Positions 60,771-64,000 of a stretch of 64,000 nucleotides of DNA are shown here, one piece after another. The translations under genes and the position numbers were made by a program. A model generated the notes under the pieces. The model worked only from the letters and a program-made list of their open reading frames with translations. It was not told where the DNA came from and did no database searches. Within the stretch, counting starts at the first letter, position 1, and each line of letters opens with the position of its first letter. The stretch comes from Andrena cerasifolii. Lineage: Eukaryota; Arthropoda; Insecta; Hymenoptera; Andrenidae. Where the stretch lies: NCBI RefSeq assembly GCF_050908995.1, contig NC_135120.1:12599433-12663432 (forward strand), given 5' to 3'.

Positions 60771-63700
60771 CTGTCGAGAAACTTTCACTTATTAGCTCCA
60801 AGCAAATAATCGAAGATACTCGGAGAGTACTTCCGATGCTTTCCAGAAAATATGAACATCCAAGCACACCAAAACTCATACGATCATCTGCAAATCAGCA
60901 AGTAGGTCGTGTCCTGCAACAGTGTCTCAATCAATTCATCGATGGGAAACTCGATTCTTGTAACGGTGTAATTGAAATCTGTAATTAGAAACCGGAGAAT
61001 GAGAGCGGGATAGGAGGGATGGGTGAAAGTGAGGAGGAGAGAGAGAGAACAGGTGGCGATAGCCGCGACGATAACGTCGTCGCGGCTTGTTTTAATAATA
61101 ATGTAAATTCGATCGTAGCTCCGTGCCAAAGATGGGAGACTGGAATGTACATAGCGCTGAAAGAACGTGTTAACCAAAGAGTGGTTTCGTGCTCACCGAT
61201 TAGAAGCGGATGCAACGATAATCCTGTGTTTGAGAGAGGGGCGGCGGGGGGTGGGCAGGGGTCGTGTGGCGATAAATTCAGGTTTCCATCGGCTAGAGCC
61301 AGCCGAGGGGGACTTCCTCCGGCCGATTTTGCAATGCATTTCGCGGGGCTCGCGCCTCGAAACGCGGAGGACAGTGGAGGAACAGGCGTGGGGCAAAGAG
61401 AATGGGACTCGGCACAGTGGAGAACAAACAAAATGGTGGATGGAGGAAACGAGCGATGCCCGTCGGTTATCGATATTTTATTTTACTTCTTAATCGTAAG
61501 CTACACGTCGGATTATTTAATAACGCCTAACGAAATCTAGTCTTATTTATACTCTTTGTTAAATCAAAAGCCGTGGTTTTTCTCTCTTTTTTTTATTATT
61601 ATTACAACATGCAACGGTCTATTTATGTACGTATATGGCGGTCGGCGTTTCGCGTCGAATCAAGCCGCGACGGAGGGGGGTCGTGTGTGCGAATAATCAC
61701 TAAAGGATCGCGGAGAGAGTGTCCTTTCGGTGCAAGTGTCGGGGTGTTGACGGGGGGAGCAGGGAGTTTCAGCGCGGGGTGGTTCGCGCGACGTTGTAAG
61801 CGCGACTGAAACGATCGTACCTGAGGTGCTCGCGGCGCTCGTCCTTCGGCAGGACACATACCCGTTGATTTCTCGCTACCAACATGCCGGGCCGCGGTTT
61901 CGTCGCGTTGCGGAACCTCCGTTCGCGCTCGGAGGCTGGAGAACGCTCGGGCGATGGTTATTGGAGAAACGAGGGGTGAGGTGGAACAGGAACCGTCCTA
62001 TATCCGTATCGTTATTATCCTGTGCAACGTGAAACCATTTTGTACGTATTGCCGATTGTAAATTGATAGATTCTTATAGTCTGTAATAATAAAACGTAAT
62101 TGTTACTGATACATTTCGAATGCCTGCCCGTTTATTCAAATGTTATTGATGGGAGACACTTTCCCGTTCTCGATTGACAATTTTTTTTAAATGCAAACTG
62201 CAGGTGAAATGACATTGAACTCTCTGAATTGAAAGGAGAAAATTAATTTGGAAATTAAATTGCAACCAAGTCTATCCTACATTACAAAATATTGCAATGG
62301 AGAATGTTATTTATAAGTTACAGCACGTAACGTGGGTATACGAGATTCATCTGTGAAGAAGATCGAAGAACTTAAATTAGAATAGAGACAAATATATGGA
62401 CATGTAGGTATCACTGAAAAAAAAATAGAGAAAGCTATTTAATCAATCCCGATTTTTTACAATTTGGTTTCCATTTTGTGGGGTACCATATGTCCCCAAA
62501 TTCTTCGCTCTCTTTTCTAGATCACTCCATACCCCATTAGGGTTGCGGAGAACGTTCCTGGAAGGAACTTAATTGGATCTACTCTGAAGGGTTTCATTGA
62601 TGCACCGGTAGGGCCGAGGGTCCCAGTGCATCGGGCCCACGACCCACGACGCAAGTTGGCTGGACAGGTAGACGCGTGCACCAGCACACGCATGCATGCA
62701 CGCAGAAAAGGGATAGGGATGCGTGTGCACGCACTCCACGACCGATTGGTCTCTGCTTCGGTGAGTACAGCCAGCCATTCATGCATACGCCCATTCATAC
62801 GTCTCTCCGGCTCACCTTGAAGACTTTTTATCGCCGTTCGATGCGGTGGACGTGGCTTTGAAGCGACGATCCTCGGGGCCTCGCGACAAAAGCATCCTTC
62901 TGCGAGTATCCACCGAAAGAGAACCTCCATGTTGTTTGTCACGAATTTCGCTCCAACTGACCGTGAATTCACTGTGAATTTATTAAGAAATCTGAAATCT
63001 AGCCGGAGGAATTCTTAGCGTGGAAACAGTGGATCCTTGCTGTCACGTTAGATCCTTTGTAGTGTTTTCATTATTCTTTGAGCTTTGGTTAATTATAATA
63101 CTAACAATTTATACTAATTATTAGTGGTGTTCTTCTTTAAGTATATATATTAAGTAATATTTCCTTTTCGAGTGTTATCTTCTCTTTGATGCAGGCAGAA
63201 TTTGAGTCTCCACTTTGCCTAATCTTTTCCTAAGTTACTTTTCAACGTGAGTGAGAAATCGATTTCAGAAAATTTTAATAGTAACAATCAGTCAATATTA
63301 ATTCAGTGCAAAGGTGCCACCTGATTTTTCCGAGCAAGCACGTGTCATCGTTGCCATCAACGTCGCGTCTATTTTCAAATTCGATTGCCTCCCCTTGTAG
63401 GAGGGGCGCGAGCGTATTCAAGTGATTGTCCAAAGAGCTAAGCGTGACTTTTCCAAGCGAGTATGTGTCGTCGTCTTTCTTCTCGACGTCGTCGTTGTCG
63501 TCGTCGTTCAGTGTGGCGCGCACAATGACTGCAGGTTTCCTAATACGGCCTCGCCGAGGAGCCCGACGAAAAAAGAGGAATTTTGGCCACCACGAGGGGC
63601 CTGGGAAGGAACGTCTTTCGTTAGACGGTGCACGGCACAGAAATTTCATAATCAACCACCGGCAGCTTCGACGCGAAATTTTTTAACCTGATATGGAACC

Positions 63701-64000
63701 ACAGCGATGTTATTAAGCAAAAATTGCGACCCTCGACGGTGTGTATTTTTTAAGCAAACTCGAGGCCAGCAAAATGATGACTTAAACCCCGCCTAATTCC
63801 ACCTAGACTACATCATATTCCAATTTAATTAAAATCGCTGAACACCTTCAGTTCCAAATGTGATCGATTTCAGATAGAAAGATTCAGCCAAAAATTTCAA
63901 AATCGATTTAGTTTATTTTTTTAAGGATTTTTAAACCAGCAAAGCGATGAATGAAACCCCCGCTAATTTCCCACGATCCACATCATAAGTATTACTCCAA
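60771..64000. other. Non-coding stretch to the window end
   Basis: CpG-rich parts at 61.2-62.0 kb and 62.55-62.9 kb hold many overlapping ORFs (up to 173 codons) without motifs. An AATAAAA at 62086-62092 could be a polyadenylation signal for an unseen transcript. A 27-bp hairpin lies at 61061-61087. GTC-rich trinucleotide sequence lies at 63466-63509. No gene is supported. Confidence 0.45.
61061..61087. repeat. GC-rich perfect 11-bp stem hairpin
   Basis: AGCCGCGACGA at 61061-61071 and TCGTCGCGGCT at 61077-61087 are perfect reverse complements separated by a 5-base loop (TAACG). A polypurine run (61001-61050) lies just upstream. No poly-T follows on either strand. Confidence 0.8.

Noticed and set aside
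1..64000. CRISPR arrays, operons, ribosome binding sites, phage or plasmid functions, known insect microRNAs
   Set aside because: No regular direct-repeat/spacer arrays or prokaryotic gene arrangement. I looked for several common insect microRNA words (let-7, bantam, miR-1, miR-8, miR-9, miR-34, miR-124 and others) and saw none; a computed search would be more reliable.

Overview
The window looks like nuclear DNA of an insect. There are no prokaryotic-style gene blocks. It holds one spliced gene with phase-consistent introns, large non-coding stretches, abundant CpG in GC-rich patches, and many short inverted-repeat transposons with TA, TTAA or 8-bp target duplications. There are also a tRNA-derived SINE with an (AAT)n tail and two copies of another (AAT)n-tailed retroposon 3' end. 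A hymenopteran is my best guess from base composition and the character of the gene. That guess is an inference and no species is claimed.

The only well-supported gene is on the + strand at the right. Three coding exons (52947-53148, 53952-54095, 56182-58105) join with matching codon phases. They encode a protein of about 753 residues with AT-hook-like basic motifs, a CtBP-recruitment-like motif, SUMO-consensus lysines, proline-rich tracts and a conserved-looking basic C-terminal block. It is probably a nuclear DNA-binding transcriptional regulator, but I do not recognise the gene by name. A CpG-rich block at about 45.95-47.0 kb ends in a good splice donor (47000/47001) and is the likely promoter and first exon. 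Its last ATG is in phase with exon 2 and would add 13 residues.

The left three quarters (1-46 kb) contains no coding region I can defend. It has a second CpG-rich block at 15.7-16.55 kb that ends in a short ATG-containing exon candidate with a strong donor (16529-16549). It also has a TATA/initiator-like promoter candidate at 18.47 kb and a weak small ORF below it. Either this DNA is the upstream regulatory region of the right-hand gene or it is intron of a gene whose other exons lie outside the window.

The mobile fraction is the richest part. Elements supported by visible ends are: palindromic TTAA-flanked elements at 1304-1882 and 41562-42254, a shorter relative at 37136-37480, a solo end at 44436 and a small one at 60380-60535; a hAT-type MITE at 7921-8423 with a perfect 8-bp duplication and a nested Tc1-like end; TA-flanked palindromic MITEs at 12408-12908, 22815-23241 and 25984-26459; pogo-like ends at 8567 and 15148; and a complete pair of the same ends at 58282-58773 inside the apparent 3' UTR. 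Other repeats are a degenerate GAGTACTTGA array (16.9-17.25 kb), a purine-rich minisatellite interrupted by a TTAA element (36.88-37.76 kb), nested hairpins at 11.25-11.43 kb, and small tandem duplications.
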